Positions 43,152-52,166 of a DNA stretch of 64,000 nucleotides are shown one piece after another. The notes below the pieces were generated by a model, which searched no databases, was not told where the DNA came from, and saw nothing but the letters and a program-made list of their open reading frames with translations. Numbering within the stretch: the first letter of the stretch is position 1; each line of letters opens with the position of its first letter. This DNA comes from Gemmobacter nectariphilus (GTDB taxonomy: Bacteria > Pseudomonadota > Alphaproteobacteria > Rhodobacterales > Rhodobacteraceae). The stretch covers positions 89,565 through 153,564 of the forward strand of contig DYMU01000007.1 in the NCBI GenBank assembly GCA_020721445.1, read 5' to 3'. The position numbers and the translations under genes were made by a program.

Positions 43152-44981
43152 ATGCGCAGACGCCCCCTGTTCCGCCTGCCTTTTGCGGTGGCCTTTCTGG
43201 CGGCAATGTCTGTGGGCACAAACACGCAGGCGCTTGACCGGGTTCAGTTTTCTTTCGCAGGCGGCGACCCTGATCTGGCAGCGGCCCTGCGTGGCGCGTC
43301 GGCACTTCTGGCGCTGGAAGACGCGCAGGATTCGCCCGATGAAGTGCTGGCCGCAGCCCGCGCCGAATATGGCCGCCTGATCGGGGCGCTTTATGCACAA
43401 GGCCGCTACGCCCCGGTGATCTCGGTGCTGCTGGACGGGCGCGAAGCGTCACAGATCGCCCCGCTGGATGTGCCCGCCCGCGTCAGCCGGATCGAAGTGC
43501 GCATCGACCCCGGCCCCGAGTTCCGGTTCTCACAGGCCCGTGTCTCACCATTGGCCCCGGACACCGACCTGCCCGAAGGCTTTGCCGCCGGCAAGGTGGC
43601 GCAAAGTGGCCTTGTGAAGCAGGCGGTGACGGCGGGTATCGACGGCTGGCGCGCCCGGGGCCACGCCAAGGCCGCCGTCGCCGGGCAGGACATCGTCGCT
43701 GACCACCCCGATCGTGCGCTTTCCGCCCGCGTGACACTGACGCCGGGCCCGCGCCTGCGGTTCGGCGCGGTGGCGATTGAAGGCAACCAGCGCACCCGCG
43801 AAAACCGCGTCCGCAAGATTGCCGGCATCCCGCAAGGAGAGACGTTCGATCCGGCTGAACTGGACCGCGCCGAAAACCGCCTGCGCCGCACCGGCACCTT
43901 TGCCTCGGTGGCGATCACCGAAGATGAAGACATCACCCGCCCCGACCTTTTGGGCACCACCATCACCGTGGTCGAAGAAAAGCGCCGCCGGATGAGTTTC
44001 GGGGCCGAGGTGTCCAGTCTGGAAGGGCTGGACCTGACCGCCGCCTGGATGCACCGCAACCTGTTTGGCGGGGCTGAACGGCTGCGCATCGAAGGCAAGA
44101 TTGCCAATATCGGCGCGTCCAGCAGCGGGGCCGACTACCGGCTTGGTCTGACCATTGACCGCCCCGCCACATTGTCGGCAGACACCACGCTGCGCTTTTC
44201 CACCGAAATCGCCCATCTGGACGAGGCCGATTATCGCGCCGACAGCTTCAACATCGGCCTTGGCTTCAGCCATATCTTCAGCGACAGCCTGACCGCGCGG
44301 ATTGATCTGGCCTATGGCCAGATCGAAGGCGCGGATATCGCGCTGGACGGCTCCGAGCGGTCAAAGTTCCGCTTCCGCAGCCTGGCGCTGCCGATTGGCC
44401 TGACATGGGATCGCCGCGACAACAAGACCGACGCCAAGCGCGGCTTTTACATCGAGGCCGAGGCCAAGCCCTTCCTTGGCTTTGGCACAACCGGGTCGGG
44501 CCTGCGGCTGACCACCGACCTGCGCGGCTATCGCGGCTTTGGCGCGGAAGACCGCTTTGTGGTTGCCGCGCGGTTTCAGGCCGGCATGGTGACCGGGGCA
44601 CAACTGCTGGAAACCCCGCGTGACGATCTGTTCTATTCCGGTGGCGGCGGCACCGTGCGCGGCCAGCCCTATCAGTCGCTGGGGGTGCAGCTTTTGCGCG
44701 GGCCGGTTCAATATCAGATCGGCGGCAATCATTTCCTGGCCGGATCGCTGGAATTGCGCACCAAGGTCACACCCAGGATCGGCATCGTCGGCTTTGTCGA
44801 TGCGGGCCGCGTCGATGTGGGCAGCTTTTTCGATGCGCAGGGTGACTGGCACGCCGGGGCGGGCCTGGGTGTGCGCTATGACACCGGCTTTGGGCCCATC
44901 CGGTTGGACGTGGCCGCTCCGGTGCGCGGCAGCACCGGCGATGGTGTGCAGCTTTATGTTGGTTTGGGGCAGTCGTTCTGA
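43152..44981 (+). CDS. tamA: Translocation and assembly module outer-membrane protein TamA
   Basis: A 609-residue Omp85-family protein with signal peptide (FRLPFAVAFLAAMSVGTNTQA). Three POTRA domains occupy the first ~280 residues (for example GAVAIEGNQRTRENRVRKIA). The 16-strand barrel follows, with GTVRGQPYQSLG (the VRGxx conserved motif near the lid loop) and the final strand YVGLGQSF ending in Phe, the barrel-insertion signal. ATG 43152 was chosen to give a compact signal peptide; ATG 43101 is an alternative. Its stop is fused with the tamB start (TGATG). Confidence 0.93.
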   Translation: MRRRPLFRLPFAVAFLAAMSVGTNTQALDRVQFSFAGGDPDLAAALRGASALLALEDAQDSPDEVLAAARAEYGRLIGALYAQGRYAPVISVLLDGREASQIAPLDVPARVSRIEVRIDPGPEFRFSQARVSPLAPDTDLPEGFAAGKVAQSGLVKQAVTAGIDGWRARGHAKAAVAGQDIVADHPDRALSARVTLTPGPRLRFGAVAIEGNQRTRENRVRKIAGIPQGETFDPAELDRAENRLRRTGTFASVAITEDEDITRPDLLGTTITVVEEKRRRMSFGAEVSSLEGLDLTAAWMHRNLFGGAERLRIEGKIANIGASSSGADYRLGLTIDRPATLSADTTLRFSTEIAHLDEADYRADSFNIGLGFSHIFSDSLTARIDLAYGQIEGADIALDGSERSKFRFRSLALPIGLTWDRRDNKTDAKRGFYIEAEAKPFLGFGTTGSGLRLTTDLRGYRGFGAEDRFVVAARFQAGMVTGAQLLETPRDDLFYSGGGGTVRGQPYQSLGVQLLRGPVQYQIGGNHFLAGSLELRTKVTPRIGIVGFVDAGRVDVGSFFDAQGDWHAGAGLGVRYDTGFGPIRLDVAAPVRGSTGDGVQLYVGLGQSF

Positions 44982-47900
44982 TGCGCTGGTGGCTTGTCCT
45001 TGTCCTGATTGTCGCCCCTGTCGTGGTGCAGGCGCAGGAAACCGCGCAGGAACGCGCAGACCGCGGCACCATCACCGCCTTTCTGGAAGACAACCTGTCC
45101 GGCGCCGGGCGGCAGGTGGTTCTGCGGGGCTTCAAGGGGGCCTTGTCGTCACGCGCCACCGCCACGCAACTGACCATCGCCGATGATCAGGGCGTCTGGC
45201 TGACGCTGAACGACATCGTGCTGGACTGGAGCCGCGCCGCCCTGCTGTCGGGCCGGGTGTCGGTGGACGAATTGACGGCGGCCGAGATCATCATCGACCG
45301 CGCGCCCGCGCCGGATGCCACCGCGCCATCCCCCGAGGCCGCAGGCTTTGCCCTGCCCGAATTGCCGGTGGCGGTCGAGATTGCCAGGATCTCGGCGGCA
45401 CGGGTGGTGCTGGGCCCGGCGCTGCTGGGCGAACAGATCGAAGGCAGTGTCGAGGCCGCCCTGTCCCTGTCGGGTGGCGACGGATCGGCCACCTTGCACA
45501 TTGACCGCACCAATGCCGGCCCCAGCGGGCGAATCGACCTTGCCGCCGGCTTCGACAACGCCACCCGCAACCTGTCCTTGTCGCTGGATGCCAGCGAAGG
45601 GGCGGGCGGCGTGGTGTCCAGCTTGCTGAACCTGCCGGGCCAGCCCTCGGTTGATCTGGTGATCAAGGGTGCGGGCCCGCTGTCCGATTTCGTCGCCGAT
45701 CTGGCACTGAAAAGCGACGGGGCCGAGCGTCTGGCCGGCACCGTGACCCTGACTGGCACCCCGACTGGCACCCAAGACGATGCCACCCGCTTTGCCGCCG
45801 ATGTCAGGGGCGATATCGCCCCGCTGTTCCTGCCGGCCTATGCCGATTTCCTTGGCAATCAGGTGGCCTTGGTCACCACCGGCAGCCGCAGTGCCAACGG
45901 CAGGCTGGACCTGACGGCGTTGGACCTGACCGCCCGCGCGCTGACCCTGCGCGGCCGCGCCCGCATTGCCCCCGACGGTCTGCCCGAAGTGCTGGCCCTG
46001 ACCGGCACCTTGGCCGACCCCGATGGCCGATCCGTGCTGGTCCCCGGTTTTGATGCGGGTGTATCGCTGCAATCGGCGCGGCTGGACATCGGCTATGACA
46101 GCTCCACCGGCGAAACCTGGCGGGCCGCGGTCGATGCCGAAGGCGTCACCACCCCTGACGGCACCTTGGCAAAGCTGGACCTGCGCGGATCGGGCCGCAT
46201 CGCGCGTCTGGCCACCGGCAACACCATCGGCGGCACGCTGACACTGAAGGCAGAGGGGGTTGCCCCCGCCGACCCCGCGCTTGCCATGGCCCTGGGCACG
46301 CAGGTGTCCGCCACCACCCGGCTGACATGGCAGCAAGGCACCGGGGTGTTTCGCATCGGCGCGCTGGACCTGACCGCCGGGCCGATCGCGCTCAGCGCGG
46401 GCGGCCAGATCGCAGGCCTGTCGGATGGGTTTCGCACCCGTGGCACCCTGCGGATCGACGCGCAGGATATTGCCCCGCTGTCGGGCCTTGCCAAGCGGGC
46501 GCTGTCCGGGCGCGGCACCATCACGGTCGAAGGCGAAGGCAGCCCCCTTGGGGGCGATTTCGACGCAAAGGTGCGGATCGACGGTCAGGATCTGACCACC
46601 GACATCGCCCAGCTTGACGGGCTGCTGCGCGGCCCGTCCTCGATCACCCTCGATGCCCGGCGCGACACCACCGGCACCGCCCTGCGGGCACTGACGCTGC
46701 GGGCGGGCGGGCTTGTGGTGGATGGCAAGGGCACCGTCACCTCGGATCAGGCCGATCTGGAGCTGACCCTTGCCATGGCCGACCTGTCGCGCCTTGGCCC
46801 GTCTTATGGCGGCGCAGTGCAGGGTGCGCTGCGCCTGACCGGGCCGCTGACCACGGGCCGCGCCCGGATTGTGGCCGATCTTGCGGGCACATCGTTGCGC
46901 CTGGGCCAGCCCGAGGCCGACCGCCTGTTGCAAGGCGCGTCAGCGGTGCAACTGACCGCCGATCTGAACGGCGACAGCCTGACGATCGAACGCCTGACCG
47001 TCACCGCCCCCGGGGCCCAGGCCACCGCCAGCGGCCTGCTTGCCGTGGCCGGCAGTGATCTGACCGCGCGCGTGGTGCTGGACGACCTGTCGCGCCTGCG
47101 CCCCGCGTTTGGCGGGCGCATCGCTGCCGATGCCACCTTCAAGGGCACGCCGGACACCGCCAGCATCACCCTTGCCGCCGACGCCACCAACCTGCGCACC
47201 GGTCAGTCCGAGGTCAACCGCGTGCTGGCCGGGGCCAGCAAACTGACCGCCGCCCTTCGGCTGGATCAGGGTGCCATCCGGCTGGATGCCCTGCAACTGA
47301 ACAACCCCAACCTGACCGCACAGGCCACCGGGCGCATTGACGGCAGCCGCCGCCAGATTGACCTGACCGCGCGGCTGGCCAACCTTGGCCTGCTGTTGCC
47401 GGAATTTCCCGGCGCGGTCAGCGTCACCGGCACCGCCGTCGATACCGGCGCGGGCTATGATCTGTCGCTGTCGGGCACCGGGCCGGGGCAGATTGATGCG
47501 CGGGTCACCGGCCGCCTGGCGGCCAATCTGGCCAGTGCCGACGTGGCGATAAACGGCTCGGCGCAGGCAGGGCTGGCCAATCCGTTCCTTGGCGATCGGG
47601 TGGTGTCAGGCCCGCTTGGCCTTGATCTGCGGCTGAACGGGCCTTTGGCGCTGTCGTCGCTGTCGGGCAGGGTGGCGCTGTCACAAGGCCGGCTGGCCGA
47701 CCCGGCCCTGCCGTTTTCGCTGCAAGACATCGACGCGACAGCCACCTTGGGCGGCGGGCGGGCGCAGATTGCGGCGGGGGCCAACGTCTCCAGCGGCGGG
47801 CGCATCACGGTGACCGGTCCTGTCACCCTGACCGCGCCGTTCCCGGCAGACCTTGCCGTGGGGCTGGCTGGCGTGGTGCTGCGCGATCCGCAACTCTATG

Positions 47901-48835
47901 AAACCCGCGCCAATGGCGATCTGCGCCTCAATGGCCCGCTGTCCGGCGGGGCGCTGATCTCGGGCCGCGTCGCCCTGCCGCAAACCGAATTGCGCATCGC
48001 TGCAACCGGGCTTGGCGGCGCGGGCTCGCTGGATGACTTGCGCCATATCGGCGACACCCCACCGGTGCGCGAAACCCGCCGCAGGGCCGGGCTGCTGGCC
48101 GGGGCTGCTGGCACGGATGGGGCCAGCCGCCGCAGCCGCGCCTTCGGGCTGGATGTCGAAATTTCGGCCCCCAACCAGATGTTTTTGCGCGGTCGGGGCC
48201 TTGATGCCGAACTGGGCGGCTCTTTGCGGCTGACCGGCACCACCGATGCCATCGTGCCTGCGGGCGCGTTCAACCTGATCCGGGGGCGGCTGGACATCCT
48301 GGGTCGCCGCCTGACCTTGACCGAGGCCTACCTGCAATTGCAGGGCGACTTTGACCCCACGCTGCGGGTGGTGGCCAGCACCACCGCCGATGGCGTGACC
48401 AGCGCGGTGGTGATCGAAGGCAATGCCACCGATCCGCAGGTCAGCTTCACCTCAAGCCCGGCATTGCCGCAAGAAGAGGTTCTGGCACAGCTTCTTTTTG
48501 GCCGCCGGCTTGAAAACCTGTCGGCGTTTCAGGCGCTGCAACTGGCCAACGCCGTGGCCACGCTGGCCGGGCGCGGTGGCGAAGGCATCATCGCCAAACT
48601 GCGCAAGGGTTTTGGTCTGGATGATTTCGACGTTCAGACCGCAGATGACGGCACCGCCCAGCTGACCGCTGGCAAATACCTGTCAGAAAATGTTTATTCC
48701 GAAGTTACGGTGGACCAGAACGGCAAGAGCCAGATCAACCTGAACCTTGATCTGACCGACAACATCACCGTCAAGGGCCGCGTCGGGGCCGATGGCAACA
48801 CCGGCGTCGGGGTATTCTTCGAAAAGGACTATTGA
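44981..48835 (+). CDS. tamB: Translocation and assembly module inner-membrane protein TamB
   Basis: A 1284-residue protein with an N-terminal membrane anchor (MRWWLVLVLIVAPVVVQAQ) and a long beta-helical body that forms a hydrophobic groove across the periplasm. Repeated modules of about 80-100 residues (for example GASAVQLTADLNGDSLTIER and GASKLTAALRLDQGAIRLDA) are visible. The C-terminal TamB (DUF490) domain includes QFLGRRLENLSAFQALQLAN-like sequence and VKGRVGADGNTGVGVFFEKD. With TamA it helps move proteins and probably phospholipids to the outer membrane. Confidence 0.94.
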   Translation: MRWWLVLVLIVAPVVVQAQETAQERADRGTITAFLEDNLSGAGRQVVLRGFKGALSSRATATQLTIADDQGVWLTLNDIVLDWSRAALLSGRVSVDELTAAEIIIDRAPAPDATAPSPEAAGFALPELPVAVEIARISAARVVLGPALLGEQIEGSVEAALSLSGGDGSATLHIDRTNAGPSGRIDLAAGFDNATRNLSLSLDASEGAGGVVSSLLNLPGQPSVDLVIKGAGPLSDFVADLALKSDGAERLAGTVTLTGTPTGTQDDATRFAADVRGDIAPLFLPAYADFLGNQVALVTTGSRSANGRLDLTALDLTARALTLRGRARIAPDGLPEVLALTGTLADPDGRSVLVPGFDAGVSLQSARLDIGYDSSTGETWRAAVDAEGVTTPDGTLAKLDLRGSGRIARLATGNTIGGTLTLKAEGVAPADPALAMALGTQVSATTRLTWQQGTGVFRIGALDLTAGPIALSAGGQIAGLSDGFRTRGTLRIDAQDIAPLSGLAKRALSGRGTITVEGEGSPLGGDFDAKVRIDGQDLTTDIAQLDGLLRGPSSITLDARRDTTGTALRALTLRAGGLVVDGKGTVTSDQADLELTLAMADLSRLGPSYGGAVQGALRLTGPLTTGRARIVADLAGTSLRLGQPEADRLLQGASAVQLTADLNGDSLTIERLTVTAPGAQATASGLLAVAGSDLTARVVLDDLSRLRPAFGGRIAADATFKGTPDTASITLAADATNLRTGQSEVNRVLAGASKLTAALRLDQGAIRLDALQLNNPNLTAQATGRIDGSRRQIDLTARLANLGLLLPEFPGAVSVTGTAVDTGAGYDLSLSGTGPGQIDARVTGRLAANLASADVAINGSAQAGLANPFLGDRVVSGPLGLDLRLNGPLALSSLSGRVALSQGRLADPALPFSLQDIDATATLGGGRAQIAAGANVSSGGRITVTGPVTLTAPFPADLAVGLAGVVLRDPQLYETRANGDLRLNGPLSGGALISGRVALPQTELRIAATGLGGAGSLDDLRHIGDTPPVRETRRRAGLLAGAAGTDGASRRSRAFGLDVEISAPNQMFLRGRGLDAELGGSLRLTGTTDAIVPAGAFNLIRGRLDILGRRLTLTEAYLQLQGDFDPTLRVVASTTADGVTSAVVIEGNATDPQVSFTSSPALPQEEVLAQLLFGRRLENLSAFQALQLANAVATLAGRGGEGIIAKLRKGFGLDDFDVQTADDGTAQLTAGKYLSENVYSEVTVDQNGKSQINLNLDLTDNITVKGRVGADGNTGVGVFFEKDY

Positions 48836-49030
48836 TGTGTCAGCGCCAAAGCGCGCAGCACGGGCAGGGTGGCCTGCGACCAATCCGCCGCGCCCCTTGC
48901 GTTGTCAGGTCGTGCTGCCAAGGTTAGGATAGCAGCCGAGGCCTGCCTTGGGGTCGGCCTTCAGCGCCTTTGCCCCGTCCGGGTCGGGGCATGTTTCATC
49001 TGCGGCTTCTTACGACGACAGGATCACTCC

Positions 49031-49426
49031 ATGACACAATCGGCAAAGCGCGCGAAAATACTGGACTATCCGATGATTGTGCTGCGCATCCTCGCGGTGA
49101 TCGGCATCATTGTGCATCTGTTCCTTGGGTTCTTTGTCAGCGTCATCAGCCCATGGATCTTCTTCACCACTGCGGCGCTGCTGGCCCTTCTGGTGGTGCG
49201 CGAAATGTATGACGATATGGCACGGCAATTCTTTCAGCTGAAATCCGACACGCTGGAAGAACAGTGCCCGCCCCCCCCGATGCGTGAGGCAACGGTGATC
49301 GACAACAGCTTTGCGCGACCGATGCTTGCACACCGGATCGAGGATGCCGAGCCGGTTGAAACCTATGAGGATGAGTTTGATCGCGGCGACAATGATCGCC
49401 CGAAAACCGAAACCATCCGCCCCTAG
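49031..49426 (+). CDS. Small membrane protein of unknown function
   Basis: A 131-residue protein starting at ATG 49031. Two close hydrophobic segments (IVLRILAVIGIIVHLFLGFF and VISPWIFFTTAALLALLVV) form a hairpin, followed by a charged cytoplasmic tail rich in Asp/Glu (ETYEDEFDRGDNDRPKTETI). It follows tamB by about 195 bases and converges with the RutR-like regulator 17 bases away. I do not recognise a family. The 195-base spacer holds nothing I can name. Confidence 0.65.
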   Translation: MTQSAKRAKILDYPMIVLRILAVIGIIVHLFLGFFVSVISPWIFFTTAALLALLVVREMYDDMARQFFQLKSDTLEEQCPPPPMREATVIDNSFARPMLAHRIEDAEPVETYEDEFDRGDNDRPKTETIRP

Positions 49427-49443
49427 GCCGGGTTGCCCGTGTA

Positions 49444-50091
49444 TCAGGGTCGCAGGCCGCGCAGCACAAGCGCGGTCACCTCGGCACTGATGTGCGCTTC
49501 ATTCAGGGCGGTGCCTTCGGGCACCCCGGACATGAACCGGGCCTCGACGGCCATCACGGCGTAGGCTTCGGTCATCGCCCAGATGTGGAATTGCAACAGC
49601 AATGGGTCCACCCGGCGGATCAACCCCTGATCGGCCCACCCATCAATCAACCGCGAGGCACGCAACGTGGCCTCGCGCGATCCGGCCCAGACCTTGTGCA
49701 GCATCGGCGCGCCGCGCATCACCTCGCCGGTAAACAGCCGCACTTCGGCCGGGTGGGTCAGCGAAAACCGCACCTTGCGGGCGATATAGTCGGACAGGAA
49801 CGCCTCTGGCCCGTTGTCCAGCGCGATGCCTTCGAACAGATCGGCCCATGTCGCGGTGATCTGGGTCAGCACCTCGGCGTAAAGCTCTTCCTTGCTGGCG
49901 ATATAGTAATGCAGCTTGGTCTTCGATATCCCCGCCCGGTCGGCGATGCCCTGGGTCGAGGCCCCGCGCAAGCCGTGTTCGGCAAACTCGACAATCGCTG
50001 CCGCGCGGATCACGTCACGCAACTCGCCCCGCTTGCGCGCCAGATCGCCCCGCCCCACATGGCGCAGAGTTACGACCGCAGCGGTAGCCAT
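49444..50091 (-). CDS. TetR family regulator, RutR-like
   Basis: A 215-residue TetR-family repressor. The helix-turn-helix includes AEHGLRGASTQGIADRAGIS and KTKLHYYIASKEELYAEVL. Along its full length it resembles RutR of E. coli: ITATWADLFEG, EVRLFTGEVMRGAPMLHKVW and GWADQGLIRRVDPLLLQFHI. RutR senses uracil/thymine and controls pyrimidine use. Here it is the last gene of a nine-gene operon, its 5' end overlaps ridA by 22 bases, and a palindrome with a RutR-like core precedes the first gene. It probably controls that operon; the ligand is unknown. Confidence 0.87.
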   Translation of the reverse strand: MATAAVVTLRHVGRGDLARKRGELRDVIRAAAIVEFAEHGLRGASTQGIADRAGISKTKLHYYIASKEELYAEVLTQITATWADLFEGIALDNGPEAFLSDYIARKVRFSLTHPAEVRLFTGEVMRGAPMLHKVWAGSREATLRASRLIDGWADQGLIRRVDPLLLQFHIWAMTEAYAVMAVEARFMSGVPEGTALNEAHISAEVTALVLRGLRP

Positions 50092-50525
50092 GCCGTCGCC
50101 TCCACTTCGATCAATATCTCGTCCGACGGCATCATGGCGCTGACCTCGACCACCGTTGATACCGGCGGCGTGCCGGGAAAGAACTGCCGCCGCACCGCGT
50201 TGTAGCGCGGGAAATCGTTCAGGTTCTTGAAGTATTGCACCAGCTTGAACACATCGGCCATCGACCCGCCGGCCTGTTCCATTGTGGCGCGGATGCGGTC
50301 CAACACATACCAGCTTTGCGCCAGAATCGGCCCATCCTTGGCATCGACCGAAAACTCGCCGGTCTGGCCGATGGTCGGGCCAACCTCGGGCGGAAGGTCC
50401 GAAAACCCCCGTATGATCCGCCCCATTGCAGGGTCCACCGCGATGACGCCTGACAAAAAGATGAAATCCCCCCGCCTTTGCCAGGCGGAATATCGGGCAA
50501 GGGGGGCGGCGGCAGCTTTGGTCAT
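50070..50525 (-). CDS. RidA family protein
   Basis: A 151-residue protein of the RidA/YjgF superfamily with a C-terminal IEVEATAWLP typical of the family (Glu and Arg active-site region in ILIEVEATA). RidA proteins hydrolyse reactive enamine/imine intermediates; RutC of the pyrimidine pathway is one of them. ATG 50525 was chosen; GTG 50531 overlaps the upstream stop as GTGA and is also possible. It probably detoxifies an intermediate made by this operon. Confidence 0.85.
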   Translation of the reverse strand: MTKAAAAPLARYSAWQRRGDFIFLSGVIAVDPAMGRIIRGFSDLPPEVGPTIGQTGEFSVDAKDGPILAQSWYVLDRIRATMEQAGGSMADVFKLVQYFKNLNDFPRYNAVRRQFFPGTPPVSTVVEVSAMMPSDEILIEVEATAWLPLRS

Positions 50526-50527
50526 AT

Positions 50528-51127
50528 TCACACCGGAATGGTTTTCAGACTGCGTTCCACCTTGCCCAGAAAGGTTTTGCGCTCGTCTTCAGACACATGG
50601 TTCATGTTGTAAAGCTGCTGCCAGATCACCCGGCAGCGCGGGCTGAACAAGGGCCGCAAGCCGCGCGTCCACAACGACCGCCCCGGATCGCGGATCAGCC
50701 TGATCCACCACCACGGGCTGCCCGATGTGGTGATGCCGACCAGCAGCTTGATGTTTTGCAGCTTGGGCTTGGTGCGCTTTTGCTTGCCATCGGCGACCTC
50801 AAACGTGATGCCGGGCAGCCAGACCCGTTCCAGCCAGCCTTTCAGCATGGCGGGCGGGCCGTAATACCATGTCGGATAGATCACGATCAACCCCTCGGCC
50901 CATTGCAGGTTGTCCACGTGCTGCGGGTGCTTGGCGATGATCGCCGCCGTATCGGTCAGGTATTGGCGGCGTTCCTCGGTCGACAGCACCGGGTTGAAGC
51001 CCTCGGCATACAGATCATGGCAGCGCAATTCGTGTCCTGCCGCACGTAAGGTGCGACAGGTGGCTTCATACAGCGCCGCGCCAAAACTTTCCGGGCACGG
51101 ATGGGAAAAGACGACCAGAAGGCGCAT
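50528..51127 (-). CDS. NAD(P)H-dependent oxidoreductase, NQO1/MdaB-like
   Basis: A 199-residue flavodoxin-fold enzyme. LLVVFSHPCPESFGAALYEA carries the FMN/FAD phosphate-binding loop with the conserved HPxPxS pattern. IVIYPTWYYGPPAMLKGWLE is the second flavin-binding loop, diagnostic for the NQO1/YwrO-type group. It would reduce quinones or other oxidants with NAD(P)H. It is located between the binding-protein gene and ridA in one operon. Confidence 0.88.
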   Translation of the reverse strand: MRLLVVFSHPCPESFGAALYEATCRTLRAAGHELRCHDLYAEGFNPVLSTEERRQYLTDTAAIIAKHPQHVDNLQWAEGLIVIYPTWYYGPPAMLKGWLERVWLPGITFEVADGKQKRTKPKLQNIKLLVGITTSGSPWWWIRLIRDPGRSLWTRGLRPLFSPRCRVIWQQLYNMNHVSEDERKTFLGKVERSLKTIPV

Positions 51128-51140
51128 GGCGCGAGGTTCC

Positions 51141-52133
51141 TTATTTCGGCAGCAAATCCATGCCGACCTTCTTGTTCACGAACTGGTCGGTGGCGACCTT
51201 GGCCAGATCAATCGACCCGGCCTCCAGCAACCCGGCCTCAACCGCCAAGTCGTAGAACCCCTGCACCCGCGCCATATCAATCGCGCCAATGCCCATTTCG
51301 GCCTGCGCGCCCGTGCCCATGATGCCAAGCTCTTTCATCAGGGCGACTTCTTCGTTCAGCGCCTCAACCGTCAGTTCCGGGTTGTCCTTGATGATCGCGG
51401 CATTGCCCAGGCTGTTGTCGTTATAAAGGTAATTGTACCAGCCGATGGTCGAGGCATCGATGAACCGCTGCACCAGATCGGGGTTGTTCTCTACCATGTC
51501 CACCCGCGCCTCGATCGTGGTGGCATAGGTGTTCCAGCCGTTGTCAGCCAGCAAGAACCACTCCGGGTCGGCCCCGGCGGCACGGGCATAGATCGGCTCG
51601 GCGGTGCCATAGCCTTGCTGGACCATCTTCTTGTCCTGCAAGTAATCGGACATGTTATAGACATAGGGGCGCAACTGTTCGTCCTTGAACCCCTTGGCCT
51701 TGACCATCCACTGCCAATAGCTGAACTGGCCATCCTTGCCGACAAGGATGGTGGGCGCGTTCACCAGATCGTCGAACGATTTGTATTCGCCCTTGTGGGT
51801 CAGCATGATCTGCGGGTCTTTCTCGAAATAGGCCGCCACCACAATCGTCGGAATCCCGTTCTTCACATTGTCCATCGACTGCAACAGATTGCCCGCCATC
51901 AGGAAATCCACCTTGCCTGCGGGCAGCATCGGGCGGTTGTTGACCTGCGGGCCGCCTTGCCTAATCTCCACCTCCAGCCCGTATTTGGCATAGGTGCCAT
52001 CGGCCAGCGCCTGATAGAACCCGCCATGCCCGCCCTGCGCCAGCCAGTTGGTGGCAAACACCACCTTGTCTTGCGCCCACGCGCCCGATGCCACGACCGT
52101 TGCCGCAACGGCGGCGATCAGAATTGTCTTCAT
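51141..52133 (-). CDS. ABC transporter substrate-binding protein, NMT1/THI5-like
   Basis: A 330-residue periplasmic protein with signal peptide MKTILIAAVAATVVASGAWA. The mature start KVVFATNWLAQGGHGGFYQA is the pattern of NMT1/THI5-type binding proteins (thiamine-precursor, nitrate/sulfonate/taurine-like class). Downstream parts LEVEIRQGGPQVNNRPMLPA and DFLMAGNLLQSMDNVKNGIP belong to the same fold. The ligand is not known. It belongs to the ABC importer whose permease and ATPase lie two genes upstream. Confidence 0.9.
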   Translation of the reverse strand: MKTILIAAVAATVVASGAWAQDKVVFATNWLAQGGHGGFYQALADGTYAKYGLEVEIRQGGPQVNNRPMLPAGKVDFLMAGNLLQSMDNVKNGIPTIVVAAYFEKDPQIMLTHKGEYKSFDDLVNAPTILVGKDGQFSYWQWMVKAKGFKDEQLRPYVYNMSDYLQDKKMVQQGYGTAEPIYARAAGADPEWFLLADNGWNTYATTIEARVDMVENNPDLVQRFIDASTIGWYNYLYNDNSLGNAAIIKDNPELTVEALNEEVALMKELGIMGTGAQAEMGIGAIDMARVQGFYDLAVEAGLLEAGSIDLAKVATDQFVNKKVGMDLLPK

Positions 52134-52166
52134 GCCCTTACCTTTCCCTGTTTTGCCCTGAACATT

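Noticed and set aside
45149..46933. 594-residue minus-strand open frame
   Set aside because: It is antisense within tamB, which is well supported by its family features and its coupling to tamA.
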